Shown piece after piece: positions 45,164 to 53,536 of a DNA stretch of 64,000 nt. The stretch is from CALKJU01 sp035326425. GTDB taxonomy: Bacteria; Pseudomonadota; Alphaproteobacteria; Geminicoccales; Geminicoccaceae. Every line of letters begins with the position of its first letter. Positions within the stretch are counted from its first letter, which is position 1. The notes below the pieces were generated by a model. The model was not told where the DNA came from and did no database searches. It was given only the letters and a program-made list of their open reading frames with translations. The DNA lies in assembly GCA_035326425.1 (NCBI GenBank), contig DAOLFG010000015.1, positions 29,413 to 93,412 of the forward strand. The letters run 5' to 3'. Both the position numbers and the translations under genes were made by a program.

Positions 45164-47200
45164 TCACGGCTTGAAGTACCAGGTCTCGGGGTGGCCGCCG
45201 CCCGGCGTGCGGCAGTGCTGGGCGATGCAGACGCGGCCCGGGATGTTGCCCAGCTTGTTGTTGGCGATGCGCACGCCCATCAGCGCCGGCGACAGGCCGA
45301 CCGTGCCGATCGAGTAGGCCTGGTCGGTGGCGATCCGCCAGATCTCCTTGGCGGTCTCGACCCGCTGCTCGGCCGGCTGGCCCGAGGCGGCGCGGAACAG
45401 GTCGAGCATGCGCAGCATCTGCGGATCGTCGGGCTTCTCGCCCTGCGTCCCGCCCGATGCGTACCAGGTCGCATAGAGCGGCCCGTTGCGCGGGTCGGCG
45501 GGCTCCAGCGGCGCCACGAAGCGCGGGAACAGGTAGAGCGATTCCGTGCCGTTGTTGGTCCAGACCGTGATCTGCGACTCGTTGTTGCGCAGGTTCGACA
45601 TCGCGAGGTTGCGCTCGAGCTCCTGCGCCTGGGCGTCGATGCCGATCTTCCGCCACTGGTCGACGATCATCTCGGCCTGCTTGGGCCAGGGCAGGAAGGC
45701 CTGCACGGCCTCGACCTTGATGCGCAGGCGCTCGCCATTGTCGCCGCGCAGCCGGAAGCCCTCGGAATCCTTCTTGGCGAGCCCGACCTTGTCCAGCAGG
45801 GCGTTGGCCTGGTCGATGTCGAGCACCGACCACTTGCTGCGCCATTCCGGCCCCGGGTTCTGGGGCATGGTGTCGTCGGGCACGGCCGAGCCCGGCGTGC
45901 CGACGCCCAGCCAGAACGCCTCGTTGAGCTGGTCGCGGTCGATGCCGAGCGACAAGGCACGGCGGAAATCGGCGCTCTTCAGCAGCCGCGCCACCTCGGG
46001 GTCGCTGTTGTAGCTCTGGTTGACGTAGAGGGTCGTGTCCGAGCCGTTGTAGGCGAGGTCGAGATGGACGGTGTAGCCGCCCTTCTCCTGGTTCTCGAGG
46101 ATGGTCGGCAGCTTGCCGAGGTCGATGTGACGGGCCTGCAGGTCGTACTGACCGGCGATGGCGCGCAGGTTCAGCACTTCCAGGTTCTCGGCCAGCGACA
46201 TCTGGATGCGGTCGATGTAGGGCAGCTGGTTGCCGGCGCTGTCGACCACGTAATAGTAGGGGTTGCGCTCCATCGCCCAGGTGGCGGTGTTGATCGGGTT
46301 GACCGTCCGCCACGGGCCGATCGTCGGCAGCTCGGGATTGAGCGACCAGTCCTTCCTGAAGTGCAGGTACTGCACCCAGTTGTCGTAGCCGGCGGCCTTG
46401 GCCTTGGCGTTGGCTTCCTCGAGCGAGCTGCCCTGCGGCATGAACTGGCGCAGATAGTGCGCCGGGGCGTAGGAGCCGAGGCTGAACTTCTGCGACTGCC
46501 GCGCCGACTGGCCGCCGCCGACCTGGGTGTCGCCGGCCATCAGCTCCTCGAAGAGGTAGTAGGGCACGTCGAACTGGAACTCGACGGTGGTCTCGTCGAT
46601 CTTGACGAGCTTGCCGGGCTTGCCCTGCGGCATCATGTCGGCCACGGGCGTCGGCTGGATCTCCTTGTTGGAGTACAGCTCCTCGAACCAGAACACGAAG
46701 TCGTCGGCGGTGAAGGGCGCGCCATCGGACCACTTCATGCCCTTGCGCAGGTAGAGCGTGAAGGTCTTGCCGTCCTCGGACATCTTCCAGTCCTTGGCGA
46801 CGGCCGGCACGATCTTGGTGCCGGTCTCGTCCCAGAACAGCAGCTTGTCCGAGGCGTTGATGCGGTTGCCGTTCTCGACGTCGGCCGGGCCGATGAAGCC
46901 GCGCCGCCAGGTGCCGCCATAGGTGCCGATCTCGTGCAGCGGCTGCAGCACCATCGGCTCGGCCGGCACGCGCTGCTCCACCGGCGGCAGCTTGCCGGCC
47001 TTGACCAGCTCGGCGAGCTGCGGCGCCTCGTGGAAGCTCTTGGGGATCGCCGCCGGATCGCGGAGCATGCTTGGCCCCTCGATCTTGCCGACCAGGCCCG
47101 ATTCGGCGAACTTGCCGCCGACCTGCGCCAATGCCGTGCCCGTCGAAAGGGCCAGCGCCAGCGCCGCCCCCACCCACTTCCCCATCGACCGATTCGTCAC
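45164..47200 (-). CDS. Large family-5 solute-binding protein (second of a tandem pair)
   Basis: A 678-residue periplasmic binding protein with a signal peptide (KWVGAALALALSTGTALAQ). It has the hallmark start of this subgroup, EAPQLAELVKAGKLPPVEQR, then IGTYGGTWRRGF, GMKWSDGAPFTADDFVFWFE (near 155) and ERNPYYYVVDSAGNQLPYIDRI (near 310). It is about 130 residues longer than peptide binders such as OppA. The start is GTG at 47200, with GGGGAGG 7 bases upstream. It is strongly similar along its whole length to the preceding gene at 47303, so the two arose by tandem duplication. It is read just before the permease genes. Confidence 0.92.
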   Translation of the reverse strand: MTNRSMGKWVGAALALALSTGTALAQVGGKFAESGLVGKIEGPSMLRDPAAIPKSFHEAPQLAELVKAGKLPPVEQRVPAEPMVLQPLHEIGTYGGTWRRGFIGPADVENGNRINASDKLLFWDETGTKIVPAVAKDWKMSEDGKTFTLYLRKGMKWSDGAPFTADDFVFWFEELYSNKEIQPTPVADMMPQGKPGKLVKIDETTVEFQFDVPYYLFEELMAGDTQVGGGQSARQSQKFSLGSYAPAHYLRQFMPQGSSLEEANAKAKAAGYDNWVQYLHFRKDWSLNPELPTIGPWRTVNPINTATWAMERNPYYYVVDSAGNQLPYIDRIQMSLAENLEVLNLRAIAGQYDLQARHIDLGKLPTILENQEKGGYTVHLDLAYNGSDTTLYVNQSYNSDPEVARLLKSADFRRALSLGIDRDQLNEAFWLGVGTPGSAVPDDTMPQNPGPEWRSKWSVLDIDQANALLDKVGLAKKDSEGFRLRGDNGERLRIKVEAVQAFLPWPKQAEMIVDQWRKIGIDAQAQELERNLAMSNLRNNESQITVWTNNGTESLYLFPRFVAPLEPADPRNGPLYATWYASGGTQGEKPDDPQMLRMLDLFRAASGQPAEQRVETAKEIWRIATDQAYSIGTVGLSPALMGVRIANNKLGNIPGRVCIAQHCRTPGGGHPETWYFKP

Positions 47201-47240
47201 GCCGAGACCTCCCCGAGATTTTTCTTAGATGAGCCCAAAA

Positions 47241-47289
47241 CTGGCTTTCGGGCCAGAAAATAGGGTCGCCGCCGGCCGGCGGCGACCCT
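47241..47289 (-). terminator. Two stacked hairpins between tandem binding-protein genes
   Basis: A 28-base perfect palindrome (47262-47289, arms AGGGTCGCCGCCGG) lies 13 bases after the first binding-protein stop and is followed on the minus strand by ATTTTCT. A second stem CTGGC/GCCAG (47241-47245 with 47252-47256) follows, then TTTTGGG. Two hairpins with U-runs inside an operon suggest partial termination or 3' protection, giving more of the upstream binding protein than of the downstream genes. Confidence 0.65.
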
Positions 47290-47302
47290 GTCGCTGCGAC
47301 GA

Positions 47303-49336
47303 CTACTGCTGGAAGTACCAGAGCTCCGGATGCGAGGCGGCAGGCGCGCGGCAGTGCTGGGCGATGCAGACCCGCGAGGGAATGTTGCCCAGCTTGTTGC
47401 TGACGAGCCGCACGCCCATGAAGGCGGGCGACTGGCCGACGGTGCCGAAGCTGTACTGCTGGTCGACCAGGATCTTCCAGATCTCCTGCGCCGTCTTGTA
47501 CCGCTCCTCGGCCTGCTGGCCGGCGGCGGAATTGAACAGGTCGTAGATCTTGAGGATGTTCGGATCCTTGGGCTCGGTGCCGCTGGTGCCGCCCGAGGCG
47601 AACCACTGGGCGAAGGCCGGGCCCATGTAGGCCTCGGTCGGATCGACCGGGATGGCATGCCGCGGGAACAGGTAGAGCAGCTCGGTCCCGCCATTGCTCC
47701 AGATGAACATCTGGTGCTCGTTGTTGCGGATCCGCGTCATCGCCAGGTTGCGCTCGAGCTCCTTCACCTCGGCCCAGATGCCGATCTTCCTCCACTGGTC
47801 GACGATCATCTCGGCCTGCTTGGGGAAGGGCAGGAAGGCCTGGGTCGTGGTGATCTCGAGCCGCAGCCGCTCGCCATTGTCGGTCCGCAGGCGGTAGCCT
47901 TCGGAATCCTTCTTGCTCAGGCCGGCCTTGTCGAGCAGGGCATTGGCCTGGTCGACGTCGAGCGTCGACCACTTGTCGCGCCATTCCGGCCCCGGATTGT
48001 AGGGCGAGTTCTCGGCCGGGACGGTGGAGCCCGGCTTGCCGACGCCCAGCCAGAAGGTCTCGTTCAGCTGGTCGCGGTCGATGCCCATCGACAGCGCCCG
48101 GCGGAAGTCGACATTGGTCAGCCACTTGGCGATCTCGGGATCGGCCGTGTAGCTCTGGTTGGTGTGGAGCGTCGCGTCCGAGCCGTTGTAGGCGAGGTCG
48201 AGGTGGACCTTGTAGTTGCCCTTCTCCTGGTTGTCGATGATCACCGGCAGCTTGGCGAGGTCGATGTGCCGCTCCTGCATGTCGTACTCGCCGGCGATGG
48301 CGCGGAGGTTCAGCACCTCCAGGTTCTCGGCCAGCGTCAGCTGCACGCGGTCCATGTAGGGCAGCTGGTTGCCCTCGGAATCCACCGCCCAGTAGTAGGG
48401 ATTGCGCTCCAGCACCCAGGTCGGCGTGTTGATCGGCTGCACCATGTGCCAGGGGCCGATGGTCGGCAGCTCGTTGTTGAGCGCCCAGTCCTTCTTGAAG
48501 TGCAGGTACTGCACCCAGTTCTCGTAGCCGGCGGCCTTGGCCTTGGCGTTGGCCTCGTCGACCGACGAGTACTTCGGCAGGAACTGCTGCAGATAGTGCT
48601 TCGGCGAGTAGGCGCCGAAGGTGTACTTCTGCGCCTGGCGCACCGACTGGCCGCCGCCGATCAGCGTGTCGCCGGCCATCATGTCCTCGAACAGGAAGTA
48701 CGGCACGTCGAACTGGAACTCGACGGTGGTCTCGTCGACCTTGACGACGCGGCCGGGCTTGCCCTGCGGCTGCATGTCGGCGATCGGCGTCGGCACGATC
48801 TCCTTGTTCGAGTAGAGGTCCTCGAACCAGAACACGAAATCGTCGGCGGTGAAGGGCTGGCCGTCCGACCACTTCATGCCCTTGCGCAGGTAGAGCGTGA
48901 AGGTCTTGCCGTCCTCGCTGATCTTCCAGTCCTTGGCCATCGACGGCATGATCTCGGTGCCGGTGAAGTCCCAGAACAGCGGCTTGTCCGAGGCGTTGAT
49001 GCGGTTGCCGTTCTCGACGTCGCCGGGGCCGATGAAGCCGCGGCGCCAGGTGCCGCCATAGGTGCCGATCGAATCCACCGGCTTCAGCACCAGCGGCTCG
49101 GAAGGCAGCCGCTGGTCGACCGGCGGCAGCTTGCCGGCCTTGACCAGCTCGGCGAGCTGCGGCGCCTCCTTGAAGCCCTTCGGGATCGCCGCCGGGTCGC
49201 GCAGCACGGTGGCACCCGCCAGCTCGCCCACCAGGCCGGATTCCGACAGCGTGTTCTGCGCCTCGGCGAGCCCGCCGAAGCCCAGCAGGGCCGTGGCGCC
49301 CAGCAGCGCACTCATGACTCTTCGTGTCATTCGCAT
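47303..49336 (-). CDS. Large family-5 solute-binding protein (first of a tandem pair)
   Basis: A 677-residue periplasmic binding protein with leader MRMTRRVMSALLGATALLGF cleaved near LAEAQ. It shares its paralogue's landmarks: EAPQLAELVKAGKLPPVDQR, IGTYGGTWRRGFIGPGD, GMKWSDGQPFTADDFVFWFE and the C-terminal PSRVCIAQHCRAPAASHPEL. The ATG at 49336 is 8 bases after GGGGAGG; the ATG at 49357 lies upstream of that site. It follows the kdgD-like gene after a 99-base gap that may hold the operon promoter. The ligand is probably a sugar-acid oligomer or conjugate by context. The conserved Cys near the C-terminus (CIAQHC) is shared by both copies. Confidence 0.92.
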   Translation of the reverse strand: MRMTRRVMSALLGATALLGFGGLAEAQNTLSESGLVGELAGATVLRDPAAIPKGFKEAPQLAELVKAGKLPPVDQRLPSEPLVLKPVDSIGTYGGTWRRGFIGPGDVENGNRINASDKPLFWDFTGTEIMPSMAKDWKISEDGKTFTLYLRKGMKWSDGQPFTADDFVFWFEDLYSNKEIVPTPIADMQPQGKPGRVVKVDETTVEFQFDVPYFLFEDMMAGDTLIGGGQSVRQAQKYTFGAYSPKHYLQQFLPKYSSVDEANAKAKAAGYENWVQYLHFKKDWALNNELPTIGPWHMVQPINTPTWVLERNPYYWAVDSEGNQLPYMDRVQLTLAENLEVLNLRAIAGEYDMQERHIDLAKLPVIIDNQEKGNYKVHLDLAYNGSDATLHTNQSYTADPEIAKWLTNVDFRRALSMGIDRDQLNETFWLGVGKPGSTVPAENSPYNPGPEWRDKWSTLDVDQANALLDKAGLSKKDSEGYRLRTDNGERLRLEITTTQAFLPFPKQAEMIVDQWRKIGIWAEVKELERNLAMTRIRNNEHQMFIWSNGGTELLYLFPRHAIPVDPTEAYMGPAFAQWFASGGTSGTEPKDPNILKIYDLFNSAAGQQAEERYKTAQEIWKILVDQQYSFGTVGQSPAFMGVRLVSNKLGNIPSRVCIAQHCRAPAASHPELWYFQQ

Positions 49337-49435
49337 CGAATGAACCTCCCCGTTCATATCCGCATGACCCGGCCCTGCCGGGTCGTCAGGTGCCCCCTTA
49401 AAACGGCGAAACGCCGCCGCCGTCCAGCCTTTCGG

Positions 49436-50317
49436 TCAGAGAGAGGTGTGCTCGGCGAGCTTCGCCACGTGCGAAGAGTCGGCCGGGCGTAGCGGGGGAA
49501 CGCAGGCCGCCCAGGCCGGATCGCCCAGGGCGGCGCCGACCGCGCCCTTCACGGCCGGGATCACCGGCATGCCCTGGAAGGCGGCGCCCAGCGCCATGAT
49601 CGGCGCCTGCGCCGAGGCGTCGCCGCCGACCATCCGCGCGATCACGCCGGGCATCAGGTTGGCCATGCCGCAGATCGTGCCGCGCGCGCCGGCCTTCATC
49701 GCCTCGGCGACATTGGGCTCGGCACCGACCACCACGGTCATCCGCCCGGCCAGCCGGCTCACCAGCTCGCGGGTGTAGGCGAGGTTGCCCTCGCTGTCCT
49801 TGATGCCGCTGATGCGGCCGGGGAACAGCCCGATCAGCCGCTCGGCGGTGTCGACGGTGACCGGCACGCCGCAGACCTGCGGGATGTGGTAGAGCATGAG
49901 CGGCGGCGATTCGGCACCCGCTCCTTCGACGATCGCCGCATAGCAGGCGATGACACCCTCCTGGTCGACATCGCGGAAGAAGAACGGCGGGGTGGCGAGC
50001 ACGGCCGCCAGCTTCAGCTCGGCCGAGCGCCGCGCCAGCCACGCCATCTCGGACGGGGCGTTGGAGCCGATGCCCAGCACGAGCCGGCCGGGATCGAGGC
50101 CCAGCTCGATCAGCTTCGCCGTGGCCTCCAGGCGCTCGGCGCCAGTGAAGGCCGGCCCCTCGCCCATCGTCCCGAACAGCACGATGCCGTTGATGCCCTG
50201 GCCGTAGAGGCGCTCGATGAAGGCGTGCAGCTTGGCCGCGTCGATGCGGCCGGCGGCGTCGATCGGCGTCACGACCGCCGCGCAGGCCCAGCGGGCCTCG
50301 TCCCAGAGAGTGGTCAC
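49436..50317 (-). CDS. DapA-superfamily dehydratase/aldolase, probable 5-dehydro-4-deoxyglucarate dehydratase
   Basis: A 293-residue (beta/alpha)8 enzyme of the DapA/N-acetylneuraminate lyase family. The Schiff-base Lys173 is in GIKDSEGN, Tyr143 in MLYHIP and the carboxylate-binding GTMGEGP at 49-55. The family includes KdgD, which converts the product of glucarate dehydratase to 2-oxoglutarate semialdehyde, and 2-keto-3-deoxy-sugar-acid aldolases. The gudD-like gene 20 bases upstream makes one of these roles much more likely than lysine synthesis. The start is GTG at 50317. The following aldehyde dehydrogenase is not in the cluster, although a GabD-type enzyme is encoded at 31460. Confidence 0.82.
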   Translation of the reverse strand: MTTLWDEARWACAAVVTPIDAAGRIDAAKLHAFIERLYGQGINGIVLFGTMGEGPAFTGAERLEATAKLIELGLDPGRLVLGIGSNAPSEMAWLARRSAELKLAAVLATPPFFFRDVDQEGVIACYAAIVEGAGAESPPLMLYHIPQVCGVPVTVDTAERLIGLFPGRISGIKDSEGNLAYTRELVSRLAGRMTVVVGAEPNVAEAMKAGARGTICGMANLMPGVIARMVGGDASAQAPIMALGAAFQGMPVIPAVKGAVGAALGDPAWAACVPPLRPADSSHVAKLAEHTSL

Positions 50318-50337
50318 CAGGGAACCCTTTTCCTTGC

Positions 50338-51603
50338 TCAGTAGCGGGGGCGCTCGTAGCGCCAGTCCGGCTTGTACCTGCGCATGTAGCCGCCGTCATC
50401 GCGCTTGCGCTGCCCGCAGGTACGCCAATCCTCGTGCATCCGCGCCAGCGCGGCACGATCGAGCTCGATTCCCAGGCCGGGGCCGTCGGGCAGGCGCAGC
50501 GCGCCCTTCTCGAAGCGCACCGGCGGGCCGGAGATCAGGTCGCTGTCCTTCTCCAGCCAGGGATAGTGGGTGTCGCAGTCGTAGGTCAGGTTCGGCGTGG
50601 CGGCGGCCAGGTGCGCCATCGCCATCAGGCTGATGCCGAGATGCGAGTTGGAGTGCATCGACAGGCCGATGCCCCAGATCCTGCAGATCCGCGCCAGCTC
50701 GCGGCTGGCCTGCAGCCCGCCCCAGTAGTGGTGATCGGACAGGATGACCTGCACCGCCCCCTTGGCGATGGCCGGCGGCAGGTGGTCGAAGGCCACCACG
50801 CACATGTTGGTGGCGAGCGGCATCGACGCCGCCTCCTGCACCACCGCCATGCCGGGGATGCCGGGCACCGGATCCTCGAGGTACTCCAGCAGCCCGTCCA
50901 TCTGCGGCAGCAGCTTCAGCGTGGTGTGGACGTGCCAGCCGGCATTGGGATCGATGCGCAGGGGTGCTGTCGGGAAGGCGGCGCGCAGCGCCTTCATGGC
51001 GTCGATCTCGGCCTGCGGCTCCATCACGCCGGCCTTGAGCTTCAGCGCGGTGAAGCCGTGCAGCTCGACGAAGCGTCTGGCCTGCTCGACGATCTGCTCC
51101 GGCGTCAGCGCCTCGCCCCAGGGATCGACCGGGGCGGTCGGGTCGAACTCGTGCTTCCTGAATTTATAGAAGAGATAGGCCGAGAACGGGATGGTCTCGC
51201 GCACCTGCCCGCCCAGCAGGTCGCAGACCCGCTGGCCGGTCAGCTTGCCGAAGGCGTCCCAAGCCGCGACCTCGAAGGCGCCGAACACCCGCGGCTCCAG
51301 CCGCTCGGTGCGGGTGGAAGCCTCGGCGGCGCTGATCGTGGTCTCGGCCACGGCGGCGTTGCAGATGCGCTCCATGCCGTTGAGGTCGAGCACGTCGAGA
51401 CCGACCAGCTGGGGTGCCGCCTGCTCCAGGCAGCGCCGCACGCCGTCGTCGCCATAGGTCTCGCCGAGACCGACGACGCCGCCCTCGACGTGCAGCTGGA
51501 TGATGTTGCGCAGCACCCAGGGCTCGTGCACGCCCTGGACATTGAGCAGCGGCGGGTCGCGGAAGGCCACGGGCGTGACCTCGATGTGCTCGATGCGTGC
51601 CAT
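50338..51603 (-). CDS. gudD: Glucarate dehydratase (enolase superfamily)
   Basis: A 421-residue enolase-superfamily enzyme that dehydrates D-glucarate to 5-dehydro-4-deoxyglucarate. Family marks are the KxK base in ALKLKAGV (near 190), DPNAGW, LEDPVPG, ATNMCVV (near 270) and the His-containing SMHSNSHLGISLMAMAHLAA (near 320), which is close to the GudD signature. The C-terminal ERPRY tail is also typical. It starts 4 bases after the VapC stop and is followed by the DapA-type gene, giving consecutive steps. Members differing slightly in acid-sugar preference (idarate, galactarate) cannot be excluded. Confidence 0.87.
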   Translation of the reverse strand: MARIEHIEVTPVAFRDPPLLNVQGVHEPWVLRNIIQLHVEGGVVGLGETYGDDGVRRCLEQAAPQLVGLDVLDLNGMERICNAAVAETTISAAEASTRTERLEPRVFGAFEVAAWDAFGKLTGQRVCDLLGGQVRETIPFSAYLFYKFRKHEFDPTAPVDPWGEALTPEQIVEQARRFVELHGFTALKLKAGVMEPQAEIDAMKALRAAFPTAPLRIDPNAGWHVHTTLKLLPQMDGLLEYLEDPVPGIPGMAVVQEAASMPLATNMCVVAFDHLPPAIAKGAVQVILSDHHYWGGLQASRELARICRIWGIGLSMHSNSHLGISLMAMAHLAAATPNLTYDCDTHYPWLEKDSDLISGPPVRFEKGALRLPDGPGLGIELDRAALARMHEDWRTCGQRKRDDGGYMRRYKPDWRYERPRY

Positions 51604-51607
51604 GAGG

Positions 51608-52006
51608 TCAGCTCCCGTGGGCGACGACGACGTCGGTGTGAATGAAATCGTTGCCCTTGAAGAGCAGGGGCTCTCCAGCCTCCTTCGCCAGAGCGTAGGC
51701 GAAGCAGTCGCCGAAGTTCAGGCGAGCCGGATGTCCGCTGCCTTTGCCGAAGTCCCGATAGGCTTGGCGCGCCAGCAGGGCCTGCTTTTCGGTAACCGGC
51801 TCGATGGTGAGGCGACTTTCGTCGATGAGTGTGTCGAAGCGACGGCTGAGAATCGGATTGCGGCTGCCGTCCGCAACGATAGCGGCTTCCAGAAGATTCG
51901 CCGCCGACATCCGCCGCACCGGGGCATCTTCCATGAGATCGGCGAGCCGAGGGGCATCGCTCTCATTTCGCAAGATCGCGATGATGGCGGAGCTGTCGAC
52001 GATCAT
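51608..52006 (-). CDS. vapC: VapC-type PIN-domain ribonuclease toxin
   Basis: A 132-residue PIN-domain RNase, the toxin of a type II toxin-antitoxin pair. The acidic metal-binding residues are visible: Asp4 (MIVDSSAI), Glu40 (NLLEAAIV), Asp100 (LNFGDCFAYALAK), and Asp120/Asp125 (FKGNDFIHTD). VapC proteins cleave specific tRNAs or rRNA. Its ATG overlaps the antitoxin stop (ATGA, 52003-52006). The pair sits inside a catabolic operon, between two enolase-superfamily genes and only 4 bases from gudD, so gudD may be co-transcribed with it. Confidence 0.93.
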   Translation of the reverse strand: MIVDSSAIIAILRNESDAPRLADLMEDAPVRRMSAANLLEAAIVADGSRNPILSRRFDTLIDESRLTIEPVTEKQALLARQAYRDFGKGSGHPARLNFGDCFAYALAKEAGEPLLFKGNDFIHTDVVVAHGS

Positions 52007-52257
52007 GCCGGCAGACCCTTCTCATCGTAGAGCAGGTCGCCATGATCGACCGACCGATAAGGCTCCTTGAAGAGCGGCGCCGCTTCGCGCCCGATCTCCA
52101 ACAGCCGCGCCGCCATTCCCTCGTTCCGTTCCCGCCGAAGACGACCGAGCCGCTCCTGCAGCGCGATCGTGACGGCTGTCGACATGCTTTCGCCGGTCAA
52201 CGCTGCAAGCTCGCGGGCGAGCCGGTGTGTCTCGTCGCTCTTGATGTTCAAGGCCAT
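52003..52257 (-). CDS. vapB: VapB-type antitoxin (PSK-operon/Rv0623 family)
   Basis: An 84-residue antitoxin. The N-terminal half is a ribbon-helix-helix-like DNA-binding region typical of the Rv0623 family, ALNIKSDETHRLARELAALT then GESMSTAVTIALQERLGRL. The acidic C-terminal tail (YRSVDHGDLLYDEKGLPA) would wrap the toxin. It is the first gene of the pair. The 58 bases upstream carry three TTC(C/T)ACC repeats that may be its operator, consistent with the usual autoregulation by VapBC. Confidence 0.92.
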   Translation of the reverse strand: MALNIKSDETHRLARELAALTGESMSTAVTIALQERLGRLRRERNEGMAARLLEIGREAAPLFKEPYRSVDHGDLLYDEKGLPA

Positions 52258-52264
52258 GGCTTAA

Positions 52265-52293
52265 CTTCCACCATTCCACCTGAACATTCTACC
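52265..52293 (-). promoter_or_regulatory. Repeated element upstream of vapB (candidate operator)
   Basis: Three similar octamers lie in the AT-richer vapB leader: CTTCCACC (52265-52272), ATTCCACC (52273-52280) and ATTCTACC (52286-52293). Spacings are 8 and 13 bases. They fit a VapB-binding site overlapping the start region, but this is inference from position. Confidence 0.35.
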
Positions 52294-52315
52294 ACGCCAC
52301 CGGCTCGCCTCGCAC

Positions 52316-53536
52316 CTATTTCGACGCCTTCAGCTTCCGCGCCCGCGACAGCCGCGTCTGGAAGTAGATGTTCTCGTCGACCGTGCCCTTCTCGTAGGAC
52401 CAGCCGTCGTCGACCGGCATGGTGCTGACGTTGCGTACGCTCGGGTACTTGGTGATCTCGTCGATGACGATGTCGACGCCGAGGCCGGGCGCGTTCGGCA
52501 CCGGCAGATGGCCGTCCTCGATCTTCAGCACCGGCTCGACCACCTCGTAGCGGCCGGACCAGTCGAACTCGACGCGCTCCAGCATCAGGGCGTTGGGGAT
52601 CGTCGCCATGACGTGCAGGGCGGCGAACTCGGCCACGGGGCCGAGCGAGCCGGAATGCGGCGCCATGGTGATGTAGTGGGCCTCGGCCATGGCCGCCATC
52701 TTGCGCATCTGGGTGATGCCGCCGGCCCGGCCGGTGTCGGGCTGGATGACGTCGACCAGCTCGCGCTCGACATAGGGCCTGATGCCCCAGAGCGTGCTGA
52801 CGCGCTCGCCGGCGGCGATCGGCACGTCGATGGCGTCGCGGATGCGCAAGAGACCGTCGAGGTTCTCGGGAGCGATCGGATCCTCGTAGAACAGCAGATC
52901 CAGCGGCTCGAGCGAGCGGCCGACGCGGATGGCGTCGGCGGGCGTGGCCCAGGACGGCCCGTGCGCGTCGACCATGACGTCGACCTCGGGACCGACGGCC
53001 TCGCGGATGCCGGCCACGACGTCGACGTCGACCGCACCGGTGAAGCCGACCTTCACGCCCTTGTAGCCGCGCGCCATCAGCTCGTGGGCGCGCTCAGGCG
53101 TCTTGGCGTGGCCATAGCAGCGGATCCTGTCGCGGAACCGGCCGCCGAGCAGGTTCCAGACCGGCTGGCCCAGCACCTTGCCCTTGATGTCCCACAAGGC
53201 CATCTCGATGCCGGTCAGCGCACCGCCGCCGACCGTGCCCAGCACGCCGTGGCCCATCGAGGCTACGAACATGCGCTGCCACAGCCGGTCGATATGCGTC
53301 GGGTCCTCGCCGACCAGGATCGAGGCGTAGTCCTTGACCGCGGTCTCGATCACCCGCGGCCAGCCGCTGCACTCGCCGACGCCGTACACACCCTCGTCGG
53401 TCAGCACCTTGACGAACAGCCAGTTGCGGCTGCCGCGGAAATCCGCTTCGGCGTTGATGCTCGGGCGGGTGCCGCCCTTGACGGCCGGACGGGCGCCCAC
53501 CTGCATCAGGTAGGTCTCGATGGCGGTGATCTTCAT
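52316..53536 (-). CDS. Enolase-superfamily sugar-acid dehydratase (galactonate dehydratase-like)
   Basis: A 406-residue mandelate racemase/muconate lactonizing-type enzyme. The metal ligands appear in VDAHGPSW (Asp of the DxH pair, near 210), YEDPIAPEN and AAGERVS. The catalytic His is in APHSGSLGPVAEF (near 315), and IQPDTGRAGGITQMRK is typical of the D-galactonate dehydratase subgroup. Such enzymes abstract the alpha-proton of an aldonate or uronate and release water. The ATG overlaps the hydrolase stop (ATGA at 53533-53536). It is a close paralogue of the gene at 60748, but keeps His in the DxH motif where the other has Lys. Confidence 0.87.
   Translation of the reverse strand: MKITAIETYLMQVGARPAVKGGTRPSINAEADFRGSRNWLFVKVLTDEGVYGVGECSGWPRVIETAVKDYASILVGEDPTHIDRLWQRMFVASMGHGVLGTVGGGALTGIEMALWDIKGKVLGQPVWNLLGGRFRDRIRCYGHAKTPERAHELMARGYKGVKVGFTGAVDVDVVAGIREAVGPEVDVMVDAHGPSWATPADAIRVGRSLEPLDLLFYEDPIAPENLDGLLRIRDAIDVPIAAGERVSTLWGIRPYVERELVDVIQPDTGRAGGITQMRKMAAMAEAHYITMAPHSGSLGPVAEFAALHVMATIPNALMLERVEFDWSGRYEVVEPVLKIEDGHLPVPNAPGLGVDIVIDEITKYPSVRNVSTMPVDDGWSYEKGTVDENIYFQTRLSRARKLKASK

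Noticed and set aside
45156..48872. A 1,238-codon minus-strand frame across both binding-protein genes
   Set aside because: Its translation is low-complexity Arg/Gly-rich text in the wrong frame; the real proteins are in the neighbouring frame with signal peptides and ribosome sites.
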